Source of the DNA: an uncultured Eggerthellaceae bacterium
GTDB taxonomy: Bacteria; Actinomycetota; Coriobacteriia; Coriobacteriales; Eggerthellaceae
DNA length: 40,596 nucleotides
Direction: 5' to 3'
Assembly: GCA_910585565.1 (NCBI GenBank)
Contig: CAJUFC010000152.1
Location: forward strand, 1-40,596
Position numbers and translations under genes: made by a program. Below, one piece after another: positions 34,188-40,596 of this stretch. The notes below the pieces were generated by a model. That model did not search any database. It was not told the DNA's origin and saw nothing but the letters and a program-made list of their open reading frames with translations. How positions within the stretch are numbered: the stretch's first letter is position 1; the number at the start of each line of letters is the position of its first letter.

Positions 34188-34776
34188 TACCACCCCACGT
34201 GATACTGCCCCGCGCGACGCTGATATTCCCATCCGGCTGTTCGGCCTGGTGCCGGACTCGATCGTTGATGGCCCGGGCTTGCGCTATGCCGTGTTCGTAC
34301 AGGGGTGCTCGCATGCGTGCCCGGGCTGCCACAATCCCGAAAGCCAGCCGCCTGGCGAGGGCGAGCTGCGCCGTGTGGGTGAGGTGTACGACGACATTCG
34401 GCGCAACGGGCTCGTGCACGCCGTGACCCTTTCGGGCGGCGAGCCGTTCGAGCAGCCTGCGGCCTGCGCCGCGCTTGCGCGGCTGCTGCGTGCGGACGGC
34501 TACGGCGTGTGGGCCTACACGGGATATCTCTACGAAGACCTGCTCAGGCGCGCGAGCGCCGATGACGACGAGCACGCCGTGCACATCGAGGCGTTGCTGC
34601 GCTCCACCGACGTGCTGGTCGACGGTCCCTATGTCGAGGCGCGTCATTCGTGGGAGCTGAAATGGCGTGGTTCCACCAACCAGCGGCTCATCGACGTGCC
34701 GCGCTCGCTAGAGGCGGGAGAGGTCGTCATCTGGCAGCCGCCGACGTTCGAGATAGAGAGGCCGCCCTCCTGGTAA
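34177..34776 (+). CDS. nrdG: Anaerobic ribonucleotide reductase activating protein
   Basis: A radical-SAM activase that installs the glycyl radical on NrdD. The 4Fe-4S cysteines are C44, C48 and C51 (CSHACPGC). SIVDGPGLRYAVFVQG before and TLSGGEPFEQ after are typical. The 199-residue length is near normal, with an extra ~16 charged residues at the start. AAGGAGG precedes the ATG, inside the end of the channel gene, so translation is coupled to that gene and not to nrdD. Confidence 0.96.
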   Translation: MKRDTTPRDTAPRDADIPIRLFGLVPDSIVDGPGLRYAVFVQGCSHACPGCHNPESQPPGEGELRRVGEVYDDIRRNGLVHAVTLSGGEPFEQPAACAALARLLRADGYGVWAYTGYLYEDLLRRASADDDEHAVHIEALLRSTDVLVDGPYVEARHSWELKWRGSTNQRLIDVPRSLEAGEVVIWQPPTFEIERPPSW

Positions 34777-34849
34777 GGCCGCAAGCCATCGCGGGCCATG
34801 CGCTGCCAGGTGCAGCCGGCAGCCGCCATCGCGATGCGGAGAATCTCAA

Positions 34850-35023
34850 AGAAATCCGGTCCCGCCCACACCACAAGGATGAACCCACCTAGTAAGGTGG
34901 GCACCCGCAGCTCGCTGCCCGGCTTTCGTATCAACGGACACGAATCTCCGTTACACGAGCAATCTAGGGCTCCCTAGAAGTTAGCATCGGTCCATCGCAA
35001 TACATGGCGAGGCGGAACCACCT
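34850..35023 (-). ncRNA. Structured RNA candidate, 6S-like
   Basis: On the minus strand the 5' segment GGUUCCGCCU (35010-35019) pairs over 10 bp with GGGCGGGACC (34858-34867). The two U-G pairs would be A-C mismatches on the other strand, which points to minus transcription. Inside are a 12-bp hairpin with one bulge (34926-34958), a small 5-bp hairpin (34964-34977) and a 7-bp hairpin CCCACCU/AGGUGGG (34884-34901). An extended -10 (TGCTATACA, 35028-35036) would start the RNA at the base of the closing stem. Length (~170) and shape, with a closing stem, an open middle and a hairpin on the 3' side, resemble 6S RNA. Identity is not proven and no terminator is seen. Confidence 0.45.
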
Positions 35024-35027
35024 TTAG

Positions 35028-35036
35028 TGTATAGCA
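35028..35036 (-). promoter_or_regulatory. Extended -10 promoter for the structured RNA
   Basis: TGCTATACA on the minus strand, close to the TGCTATACT found before parA and ddl. No -35 box is seen. Confidence 0.4.
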
Positions 35037-35134
35037 CGAAAGCCCGATTACCAGTCTTGACATTGCACGGTTATAAGCCTGTTGAATATTGTGCGATAAT
35101 TGTTCTTTCAGAATGACAGGTTAGGACGTGCCGT

Positions 35135-35410
35135 ATGAAATGCGTTATTTCAGTGCTGGGCGGTGACCGGACGGGCATCGTGGCCACCGTTGCGACGGTG
35201 TTGACCGAATGCAGCGCCAACATTGAGGACATCAACCAGACCGTCCTGGGCGAGAACGAGATATTCTGCATGACGATGCTGGTCACGCTGGAGACGGACA
35301 AGTGCGGCTTCAACGAGGTGCAGGAGCGCCTCAGCGCGGCCGGCGAGTCCATGGGCGTGCAGATCACCATCCAGCGCGAAGACGTGTTCCGCTTCATGCA
35401 CGAGATCTAG
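35135..35410 (+). CDS. ACT-domain protein (UPF0237 family)
   Basis: The 91-residue protein is a single ACT domain: VISVLGGDRTGIVATVATVLTE, then NIEDINQTVLGENEIFCMTMLV. ACT domains bind small ligands such as amino acids. In many bacteria this gene is followed by a UPF0210 (DUF711) gene, but here the next gene is an unrelated FHA protein, so it stands alone. AGGA lies 11 bases before the ATG. Confidence 0.88.
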   Translation: MKCVISVLGGDRTGIVATVATVLTECSANIEDINQTVLGENEIFCMTMLVTLETDKCGFNEVQERLSAAGESMGVQITIQREDVFRFMHEI

Positions 35411-35452
35411 CGGCCCGCCCATCGTTCGTTCGGAAAGCATCCTGTTGCGCTC

Positions 35453-35866
35453 ATGATTGATATCGTACTTCTCGTCGGTCGGCTGCTGTTCGTAGCGCTG
35501 CTCTACCTGTTCCTGTTCGCCATCATGCGCACGGGCGTGCGCCAGGTAAGCGGGGCGTCGAAGAAGGGCAAGACCTGGCGTCTCTCAGTCGAAAAGGGCC
35601 CCAAGGAGCTGCGCGGCGTGAACATTGCCGTCACGGGGCCGGTCATCGTGGGGCGCTCGCCGGGCGCCGACATCGTGATTGGTGCGGGCTATGTGTCTGG
35701 GCGCCACGCGCGCTTTCAGCTGATGGGCGACAATCTCTTCGTGGAAGACTTGGGTTCCAGAAACGGCACAGCAGTCAACGAGGTCTACATCAGCGAGCCG
35801 CATGCAGTGCGCGACAAAGACGCGATCACCGTAGGCGATGTGGTGATTCGCGCGAGGTATGAGTGA
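35453..35866 (+). CDS. Membrane-anchored FHA-domain protein
   Basis: The first ~25 residues (VLLVGRLLFVALLYLFLFAI) form one membrane helix. Residues ~60-137 are a forkhead-associated domain, which reads phospho-threonine: VIVGRSPGADIVI (64-76), VSGRHARF (81-88) and LGSRNGTAVN (100-109). The layout with a PP2C phosphatase and a RodA/transpeptidase matches the actinobacterial fhaB-pstP-rodA-pbpA cluster, where FHA proteins link Ser/Thr phosphorylation to cell-wall growth. The stop codon overlaps the next start (TGATG). Confidence 0.92.
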   Translation: MIDIVLLVGRLLFVALLYLFLFAIMRTGVRQVSGASKKGKTWRLSVEKGPKELRGVNIAVTGPVIVGRSPGADIVIGAGYVSGRHARFQLMGDNLFVEDLGSRNGTAVNEVYISEPHAVRDKDAITVGDVVIRARYE

Positions 35867-37152
35867 TGGGCGGCAGCGTGGGTGACATGCCAGGCGCCCC
35901 GCAGTCTGGCGCGCAAGCTGCGCCGGTGCGTCCGCCAGCACGCCCGAGCGCGGTGTCGTTTGGCAGCCGCACCGATGTCGGCTATGTGCGCGACCATAAC
36001 GAAGACAGCTTGCTGGTGGCGCCCCCGCTGTTCGTCGTGTGCGACGGCATGGGAGGGCACGAGGGCGGCGAAGTGGCGTCCGAGATAGCCATCCAGACCA
36101 TCGCCGCGCGTGCCCCGAAGGGGCTGGAGGTGGAAGTCCTTGGCCATGCCGTGGAGGAGGCCAACCTCGCCATCATCGATGCGGCAGCCGCCGGCGTGGG
36201 CAAAGAGGGCATGGGCACCACCTGCACCGCGGCGATTCTCGAGAATGACCGCCTGGCCATCGCTCACGTGGGCGACTCGCGTGCATATCTCCTGCACAGC
36301 GGTGCGCTGCAGCAGATCACGCGCGACCATTCGGTGGTAGCCGACCTTGTCGAGTCAGGCGAGATATCCCCCGAAGAGGCGCGGACGCACCAGTGGCGGT
36401 CCTACATCACGCGTGCGCTGGGGCTCGACCCCTACATGACGGCCGACCTGTACGAGCTTTCCGTTGGCGCTGGCGATCGGCTGATGCTGTGCTCCGATGG
36501 CCTGTACTCGATGGTGACCGACGACGTGATCGGGCGCATCTTGCGCGACGTGGCCGACCCGCAGGCATGTGCCGATGCGCTGGTCGAGGCCGCTCTTGCG
36601 GGCGGCGGAGCCGACAACATCACCGTTATCGTGACGGATGCCGTCGATGCGGAGCGCAAGCGCGTCTCTGCGTCGGTGAAACGCGCGCGGGCGACGGTCG
36701 CCTTGATCGTGGTGCTCATGGTTGCCATCATCATCGGGGCCATTGCGGGCTTTAGCGCGTGGGTGAGCAATTCGGCGTACCTGGGAGATGTGGACGGCAA
36801 GGTGGCCATCTATCGCGGCGTTCCCGGCGAGGTGCTGGGAATGGGCTTTGCCCAGCTTGAGGAAGTGACCGATGTTCCGCTCGACGACCTTTTGCCAGGG
36901 GTGGCGGCGCGCATCACCAACGATGACGTGCGGTGCGACTCCGTTGACGCGGCGCGCGAGCTGGTGAACGGCTATCGGCGCGACGCCGAAGCGCGCAAGG
37001 CCGACGAGAGCCCGGGGACGGCCCAGCAGGCGCAGGATGGTCAAGCCTCCGAAGGGGCTGGCGCCACCGCAGCCACCGCACAGCCCGACCCGGCAGCACC
37101 GCAGCCCAGCCCGGCAGCACCGCAGCCCGCGGGCACCGAAGGCTCGGAATAA
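35866..37152 (+). CDS. PP2C-family Ser/Thr protein phosphatase (PstP-like)
   Basis: A metal-dependent phosphatase with an N-terminal catalytic domain: DHNEDS (43-48), CDGMGGHEGG (59-68), GDSRAY (136-141) and GADNITVIV (248-256). A membrane helix lies at ~277-300. The outer part (~301-428) is short, ending in a Pro/Ala/Gln-rich tail. This fits PstP, which reverses PknA/PknB phosphorylation of wall-growth and division proteins. I chose ATG 35866, which overlaps the FHA stop; GTG 35863 is also possible. GAGG lies seven to eight bases upstream. No kinase gene is inside the window. Confidence 0.93.
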   Translation: MGGSVGDMPGAPQSGAQAAPVRPPARPSAVSFGSRTDVGYVRDHNEDSLLVAPPLFVVCDGMGGHEGGEVASEIAIQTIAARAPKGLEVEVLGHAVEEANLAIIDAAAAGVGKEGMGTTCTAAILENDRLAIAHVGDSRAYLLHSGALQQITRDHSVVADLVESGEISPEEARTHQWRSYITRALGLDPYMTADLYELSVGAGDRLMLCSDGLYSMVTDDVIGRILRDVADPQACADALVEAALAGGGADNITVIVTDAVDAERKRVSASVKRARATVALIVVLMVAIIIGAIAGFSAWVSNSAYLGDVDGKVAIYRGVPGEVLGMGFAQLEEVTDVPLDDLLPGVAARITNDDVRCDSVDAARELVNGYRRDAEARKADESPGTAQQAQDGQASEGAGATAATAQPDPAAPQPSPAAPQPAGTEGSE

Positions 37153-37163
37153 AGACACCGCCG

Positions 37164-40061
37164 ATGACCAAGCGCAACACAGAGCTTCTTCTGCTGATCG
37201 TGGCAGCCCCCATCGTCATCGTGATGTTTGCGATGATGGTACTCAATGGCGCGGGCACGATTGATGGCCTGCACGAGCTTAGCTTCAATACGCTCGGCAT
37301 TCCCATCGGCATATTCGTGGCGTTCTTGCTGGCGCACATTGCCATACGCTGGCTTGCGCCCGAGGCTGACCCGGCGCTATTGCCCATCACGTTTGCGCTG
37401 TCGGGCATTGGCATCGCGTTCGTGACGCGTTTGGCGCCAGCGGCGGCAACGCGCCAGCTCATGTGGATGTTCGCTGGCGTGGTGATCATGGTGCTGGTGT
37501 TGCTGGCCGTGCGCAAGCTCGACAAGCTGGCTGGCTACAAATATACCCTCGTCATCATCGGCGTCATATTGCTGCTGGCGCCTATGCTGCCGGGCATCGG
37601 CACCGAGATCAATGGCTCGCGGCTGTGGCTCAAGGTCGGCGACCTTTCGTTCCAGCCGGGCGAAATCGCCAAGATATGCATCGTGTTGTTTCTGGGAGCC
37701 TACCTCGCGCAGAACCGCGAGATGCTTTCCATCTTCACGTGGCGACTGGGTCCGCTGCGCCTGCCCTCGCTGGGCACGTTGCTGCCGCTGCTGTTCATGT
37801 GGGCGCTGGCGTTTCTCATCGTGGTTCTGGAAAAGGACCTCGGCAGCGCGCTCGTGCTGTTCCTCGTGTTCATCGTCATGCTCTACGTGGCAACAGGCAA
37901 GAAATCCTACGTGGTCATCGGGCTGGCTCTGGCCGCCATTGGCGCCACGGCCATCTACTTCATCCAACCGCACGTGCAGACGCGCGTCGACATCTGGCTC
38001 GATCCGTTTGCGGACGCGCAGGGCTCGGGTTGGCAGATTGTGCAAGGGCTGTACTCGCTGGCAGACGGCGACCTGTTCGGCGTCGGCATCGGGCGCGGGC
38101 TGGCCGAGATGATCACGTATGTGGAAAGCGACTTCATCTTTGCTGCCATCGGCGAAGAGACGGGCCTCTTGGGTGCCGCGGGGCTGCTGCTTTTGTACCT
38201 GCTGTTCGCCATCCGTGGCGTGTTCGCGGCAGCGCGGGCGCGCAGCGACTTCAGCTCGTTTGTCGCCATCGGCCTGACCTCCATCATCATCCTGCAGGCG
38301 TTCATCATCGTCGGTGGCGTGACGCGGCTCATCCCGCTCACGGGCATCACGCTGCCCTTCGTGAGCCAAGGCGGCTCGTCATTGGTGGCGGGGTTCATCA
38401 TCGTCGCGCTGCTGTTGCGTGTGGGAGACGAAGCCACGGGCCGCGAGACCGAAATGGCCATGACGACCGCCACCCCGCGCGTCGCTGCCGGCAGCCATGC
38501 GGCAGGTTCGCATGCGCCCGACGCGGTTGCGTCCGCCGGCGCGGCCTTCGCTGGCGCGGGTGTGGGCGCGAGCCTGGGCAGCTATGCCGATGACGGCACA
38601 GGCGTTCTGGGACGCGTCTCGCTGGGCAAGCGCCTCACGAACACGATGATCGCGTTTTCCGTCTTGTTTGCGCTGCTCGTCGCCAACCTCACCTACATCA
38701 TGGTCATCGACGCGCAGAACCTGCGCAACATGCCAGGCAACAACCACACGATGATGCACGAGTCTGAAAGCGAGCGTGGCACGATATCCACGGTTGATGG
38801 GGTGGTGCTCGCGCAGTCGGTCGAGCAGTCCGATGGCACCTACAAGCGCGTGTACCCGGCAGGCCAGCTGGCGGCGCACGTCGTTGGCTACTATTCGACG
38901 CAGTACGGCGCCTCCGGCATCGAGGCGGATATGAACGACACGCTGCGCGGTTCGGAGAACTATGCCAGCTGGACCGACGTCGTCAACTCGCTGGCGGGCA
39001 TCTCGCAGCCCGGCAACGACATTACGCTGACCATCAACTCGAAGGTGCAGCAGGCCGCGCAAGATGCAATCGCGGGATACAAGGGCGCCTGCGTTGTCAT
39101 CGACCCGACGACCGGTGCGGTGCTGGCGATGGTGTCTTCACCCACCTACGATGCGGGCGACGTGGAGAACGTGTTGAAGGCCGCTGCCAGCGGGTCGGCC
39201 AGCGGGGATGCGGCTCAGCTGCTGAACCGCGCAACCCAGGGCCTGTATGCACCTGGCTCGACGTTCAAGATGGTCACGCTGGCGGCCGCGCTGCAAAATG
39301 GCGTCGCCACTGAGGAGACGCAGTTTGCCTCGCCCAGCGAGATGGAGATCGGCAATGCTCCCGTGACCAACTTCAACAGCACCGATTGGGGCACGATCTC
39401 GCTTCGGCGCGCGTTCGAGGTATCGTCGAACACGGTGTTCGGGCAGATTGGCGCGGCGCTGGGGGCCGATCGCCTGGTGGCCGAGGCCAACGCATTCGGC
39501 TTCGACAAGACGTTCGATTTCGAGCTGCCGATGGCCAAGTCGCTCATGCCCGACCCTGACGAGATGACGCTGTGGGAAACGGCGTGGGCTGCGGCGGGCG
39601 AGCCCGTGGGCGAGCACGAGAGCCCGGCAGGCCCTCAGGCCACCGTCATGGAGATGGCGCTCGTCGGGTGCGCGATGGCGCACGACGGCACCATCATGAA
39701 GCCCTATCTGGTCGAGGGCGTGTACAACTCCAATGGCTCGCGCGGCTATGCCGCCACGCCGCAGTCGCTGTGGCGCGCGACCACGCCGGAGATCGCCGGG
39801 CGTGTGCTCGACGTCATGAAGGGCGTCGTGACCAGCGGCTCGGGCACCGATGCGGCCATCTCGGGCGTTTCGGTCGCCGGCAAGACGGGCACCGCCGAAC
39901 ACGAGGGCAAGCAGGACGACAGCTGGTTCGTAGGCGTGGCCGACGCCGACGGTGCCAAGAACGTCGTCTGTGCGCTCATGCTAGAGGAAGTGGGCCGCTC
40001 GGCCCATGCCGCCGGCAAGGCGCGCCCGGTCATCGAAGCCGCGCTCGCGGTGCAGAACTAG
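37164..40061 (+). CDS. Fusion of RodA/FtsW glycosyltransferase and class B penicillin-binding protein
   Basis: A single 965-residue protein holds both wall-building activities. Residues ~1-425 are a polytopic SEDS domain, with the catalytic-type Asp D284 in PFADAQGSGW and conserved VGIGRGLAE and PFVSQGGSS. A ~60-residue Ala/Gly/Ser-rich linker follows. A new membrane helix (~493-516) starts a transpeptidase domain with SxxK S699-TF-K702 (APGSTFKM), SxN S754-S-N756 and KTG 907-909 (AGKTGTAE). In other actinobacteria rodA and pbpA are neighbours; here they are one frame with no break. The ATG lies 11 bases after the phosphatase stop. Confidence 0.95.
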   Translation: MTKRNTELLLLIVAAPIVIVMFAMMVLNGAGTIDGLHELSFNTLGIPIGIFVAFLLAHIAIRWLAPEADPALLPITFALSGIGIAFVTRLAPAAATRQLMWMFAGVVIMVLVLLAVRKLDKLAGYKYTLVIIGVILLLAPMLPGIGTEINGSRLWLKVGDLSFQPGEIAKICIVLFLGAYLAQNREMLSIFTWRLGPLRLPSLGTLLPLLFMWALAFLIVVLEKDLGSALVLFLVFIVMLYVATGKKSYVVIGLALAAIGATAIYFIQPHVQTRVDIWLDPFADAQGSGWQIVQGLYSLADGDLFGVGIGRGLAEMITYVESDFIFAAIGEETGLLGAAGLLLLYLLFAIRGVFAAARARSDFSSFVAIGLTSIIILQAFIIVGGVTRLIPLTGITLPFVSQGGSSLVAGFIIVALLLRVGDEATGRETEMAMTTATPRVAAGSHAAGSHAPDAVASAGAAFAGAGVGASLGSYADDGTGVLGRVSLGKRLTNTMIAFSVLFALLVANLTYIMVIDAQNLRNMPGNNHTMMHESESERGTISTVDGVVLAQSVEQSDGTYKRVYPAGQLAAHVVGYYSTQYGASGIEADMNDTLRGSENYASWTDVVNSLAGISQPGNDITLTINSKVQQAAQDAIAGYKGACVVIDPTTGAVLAMVSSPTYDAGDVENVLKAAASGSASGDAAQLLNRATQGLYAPGSTFKMVTLAAALQNGVATEETQFASPSEMEIGNAPVTNFNSTDWGTISLRRAFEVSSNTVFGQIGAALGADRLVAEANAFGFDKTFDFELPMAKSLMPDPDEMTLWETAWAAAGEPVGEHESPAGPQATVMEMALVGCAMAHDGTIMKPYLVEGVYNSNGSRGYAATPQSLWRATTPEIAGRVLDVMKGVVTSGSGTDAAISGVSVAGKTGTAEHEGKQDDSWFVGVADADGAKNVVCALMLEEVGRSAHAAGKARPVIEAALAVQN

Positions 40062-40204
40062 ATTCCTTGCATAGAAAGAGGCTTGCCGCCTGTTGCCGCT
40101 GCTCGGGCGTGCTCGGGCCTGCATGGGTGCGCCCGGCCCTGCTCGGGCGCTGCTGCGCGCGTTGGTGGTGATTTTGTGATTTGGACGCCATTGCGGCGGT
40201 TCTG
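40062..40204. other. GC-rich intergenic stretch after the SEDS-PBP gene
   Basis: A 143-base stretch with several GCTCGGGC copies (~40101-40150). I see no gene and no clear terminator for the preceding operon. Confidence 0.5.
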
Positions 40205-40233
40205 TTGATGCGCGCCAAGGGAATCGGTATTAT
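40205..40233 (+). promoter_or_regulatory. Promoter of the 40240 RNA
   Basis: TTGATG (40205-40210) and TATTAT (40228-40233) are exactly 17 bases apart. The predicted start, about seven bases downstream, falls on the first base of the closing stem of the RNA. Confidence 0.7.
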
Positions 40234-40239
40234 GTCGAA

Positions 40240-40403
40240 TTGTCTACACAGCTGAATAGTGACCTCCTGGGTCTACATGCAGAGATGACGCTTAGCAATA
40301 AGCGCTCGTCATTTCATACCTCTGTGTGTGGAGCTGTGTAGACAACAGGATGGGCGCTTTTGCAGACTTGCCGAGTGCACCTCCTGTTGAGGTGCACTTT
40401 TTT
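40240..40403 (+). ncRNA. Unclassified structured RNA with its own promoter and terminator
   Basis: A perfect 14-bp closing stem joins 40240-40253 to 40332-40345 (TTGTCTACACAGCT and its complement). Inside, a small 5' hairpin (GACC/GGTC), an 8-bp stem AUGCAGAG/CUCUGUGU with G-U and U-G pairs, and an apical stem with a GCAA loop follow in order. The wobbles would be mismatches on the other strand, so + is the coding strand. A promoter with 17-base spacing precedes it and an intrinsic terminator ends it, giving a ~164-base transcript. The conserved loop of SRP RNA and tmRNA or RNase P signatures are absent. A 6S-like or novel regulatory RNA is possible. Confidence 0.6.
40374..40403 (+). terminator. 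Intrinsic terminator of the 40240 RNA
   Basis: A 10-bp stem (AGTGCACCTC / GAGGTGCACT) with a 5-base loop is followed by a run of six T. It is a textbook + strand terminator. Confidence 0.9.
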
Positions 40404-40422
40404 ATTGCTCCTCATGCGTGTT

Positions 40423-40554
40423 GGTAAACAGTGCCCATGAAGAATGGGCGCTCAGAAAGAACAGGCACGCGACCCCATGAGCTTGCCGGCTGGAGGGTCA
40501 CGCGCCTGAGGCTAGGGCCTCCCTGTCGGGAGCCTTTGCGGGCACCATTGTACC
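40423..40554 (-). ncRNA. Second structured RNA candidate, convergent with the first
   Basis: On the minus strand GGUACAAUGGUGCCC (40540-40554) pairs with GGGCACUGUUUACC (40423-40436) over 14 bp with one bulge. An inner 14-bp stem joins 40495-40508 to 40462-40475. Both stems contain G-U pairs that become A-C mismatches on +, favouring the minus strand. The sequence above 40555 to the window end (CTTCCC...GGGAAG around CCGCC/GGCGG) is also structured, so the RNA may extend beyond. I cannot assign a family, and one small hairpin (40431-40450) pairs slightly better on +. Confidence 0.4.
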
Positions 40555-40596
40555 TTCCCGCAGGGCACCCCGCCACAGGCGGCCCCCAAAGGGAAG

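Larger units (their letters stand above)
34777..35134. other. nrdG to ACT-protein intergenic region
   Basis: A 358-base gap without a gene I can support. It is dominated by inverted repeats that fold best as a minus-strand RNA (34850-35023, listed separately). A TTGACA at 35057-35062 on + may belong to the ACT-domain gene, but I see no matching -10. Confidence 0.6.

Noticed and set aside
34644..34934. A 96-codon minus-strand reading frame across the end of nrdG and the following gap
   Set aside because: It overlaps nrdG and the hairpins of the structured RNA. It has no ribosome-binding site and no convincing domain. The RNA explains the open frame better.
35008..35026. AAAGGTGGTTCCGCC on the minus strand, reminiscent of a T-box motif
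   Set aside because: No stem I with specifier loop, no terminator/antiterminator pair, and no amino-acid gene downstream on that strand. The bases serve as the closing stem of the RNA instead.
40240..40345. Paired TTGTCTACA motifs read as DnaA boxes or as a second origin part
   Set aside because: They are the two arms of a perfect RNA stem with promoter and terminator around them, more than 30 kb from the skew-based origin. RNA structure explains them better.
40408..40596. RNase P RNA, tmRNA, SRP RNA or cobalamin riboswitch
   Set aside because: None of the invariant motifs of these families could be found on either strand in the visible part.

Overview
The window is the chromosomal origin region of a high-GC anaerobic actinobacterium, most likely of class Coriobacteriia (an Eggerthellales or Slackia-like gut organism). 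The lineage is an inference. It rests on gyrA followed by tRNA-Ile and tRNA-Ala, on an FHA / PP2C phosphatase / SEDS-transpeptidase cluster of actinobacterial type, and on an oxygen-sensitive class III ribonucleotide reductase (nrdD, nrdG). No aerobic functions are seen.

Left arm (1-7947). The 3' end of an unrecognised gene on + is followed by tRNA-Thr(CGT), tRNA-Ala(TGC) and tRNA-Ile(GAT) on the minus strand. Then come gyrA, gyrB, recF and dnaN, read in the order dnaN-recF-gyrB-gyrA on the minus strand. The 745-base gap 7948-8692 is the best oriC candidate. It is AT-rich, with DnaA-box-like 9-mers, a 10-bp-periodic repeat array and paired direct repeats. Genes on both sides point away from it, apart from the partial gene at the left end and rsmG on the right.

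Right arm (8693-22752). An unusual GHKL-ATPase/winged-helix fusion sits directly before dnaA. It is followed by rpmH-rnpA-yidD-yidC-khpB, then rsmG (inverted) and parA-parB with three perfect parS sites. rlmN, ddl, a small membrane-anchored protein and a DinG-type helicase/exonuclease complete this part. dnaA is on the opposite side of the origin from dnaN, so the usual dnaA-dnaN order is broken.

Accessory part (22922-40596). A 1351-residue membrane protein looks like an M28 aminopeptidase that has lost its zinc ligands and carries a ~900-residue Ala-rich insertion. A hybrid sensor kinase translationally coupled to a LysR regulator follows, then coaD. nrdD has a promoter overlapped by paired NrdR boxes, and an MscS-type channel gene lies between nrdD and nrdG. 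An ACT-domain protein, a membrane-anchored FHA protein, a PP2C phosphatase and a fused RodA/FtsW-transpeptidase end the coding part. Two intergenic regions (34777-35134 and 40062-40596) hold three strongly structured RNA candidates. One of them (40240-40403) is a complete promoter-RNA-terminator unit that I cannot assign to a known family.

The observations most worth pursuing are the degenerate M28-like protein, the ATPase-wHTH gene between oriC and dnaA, the three structured RNAs, the periodic array in the origin, and the SEDS-PBP fusion.
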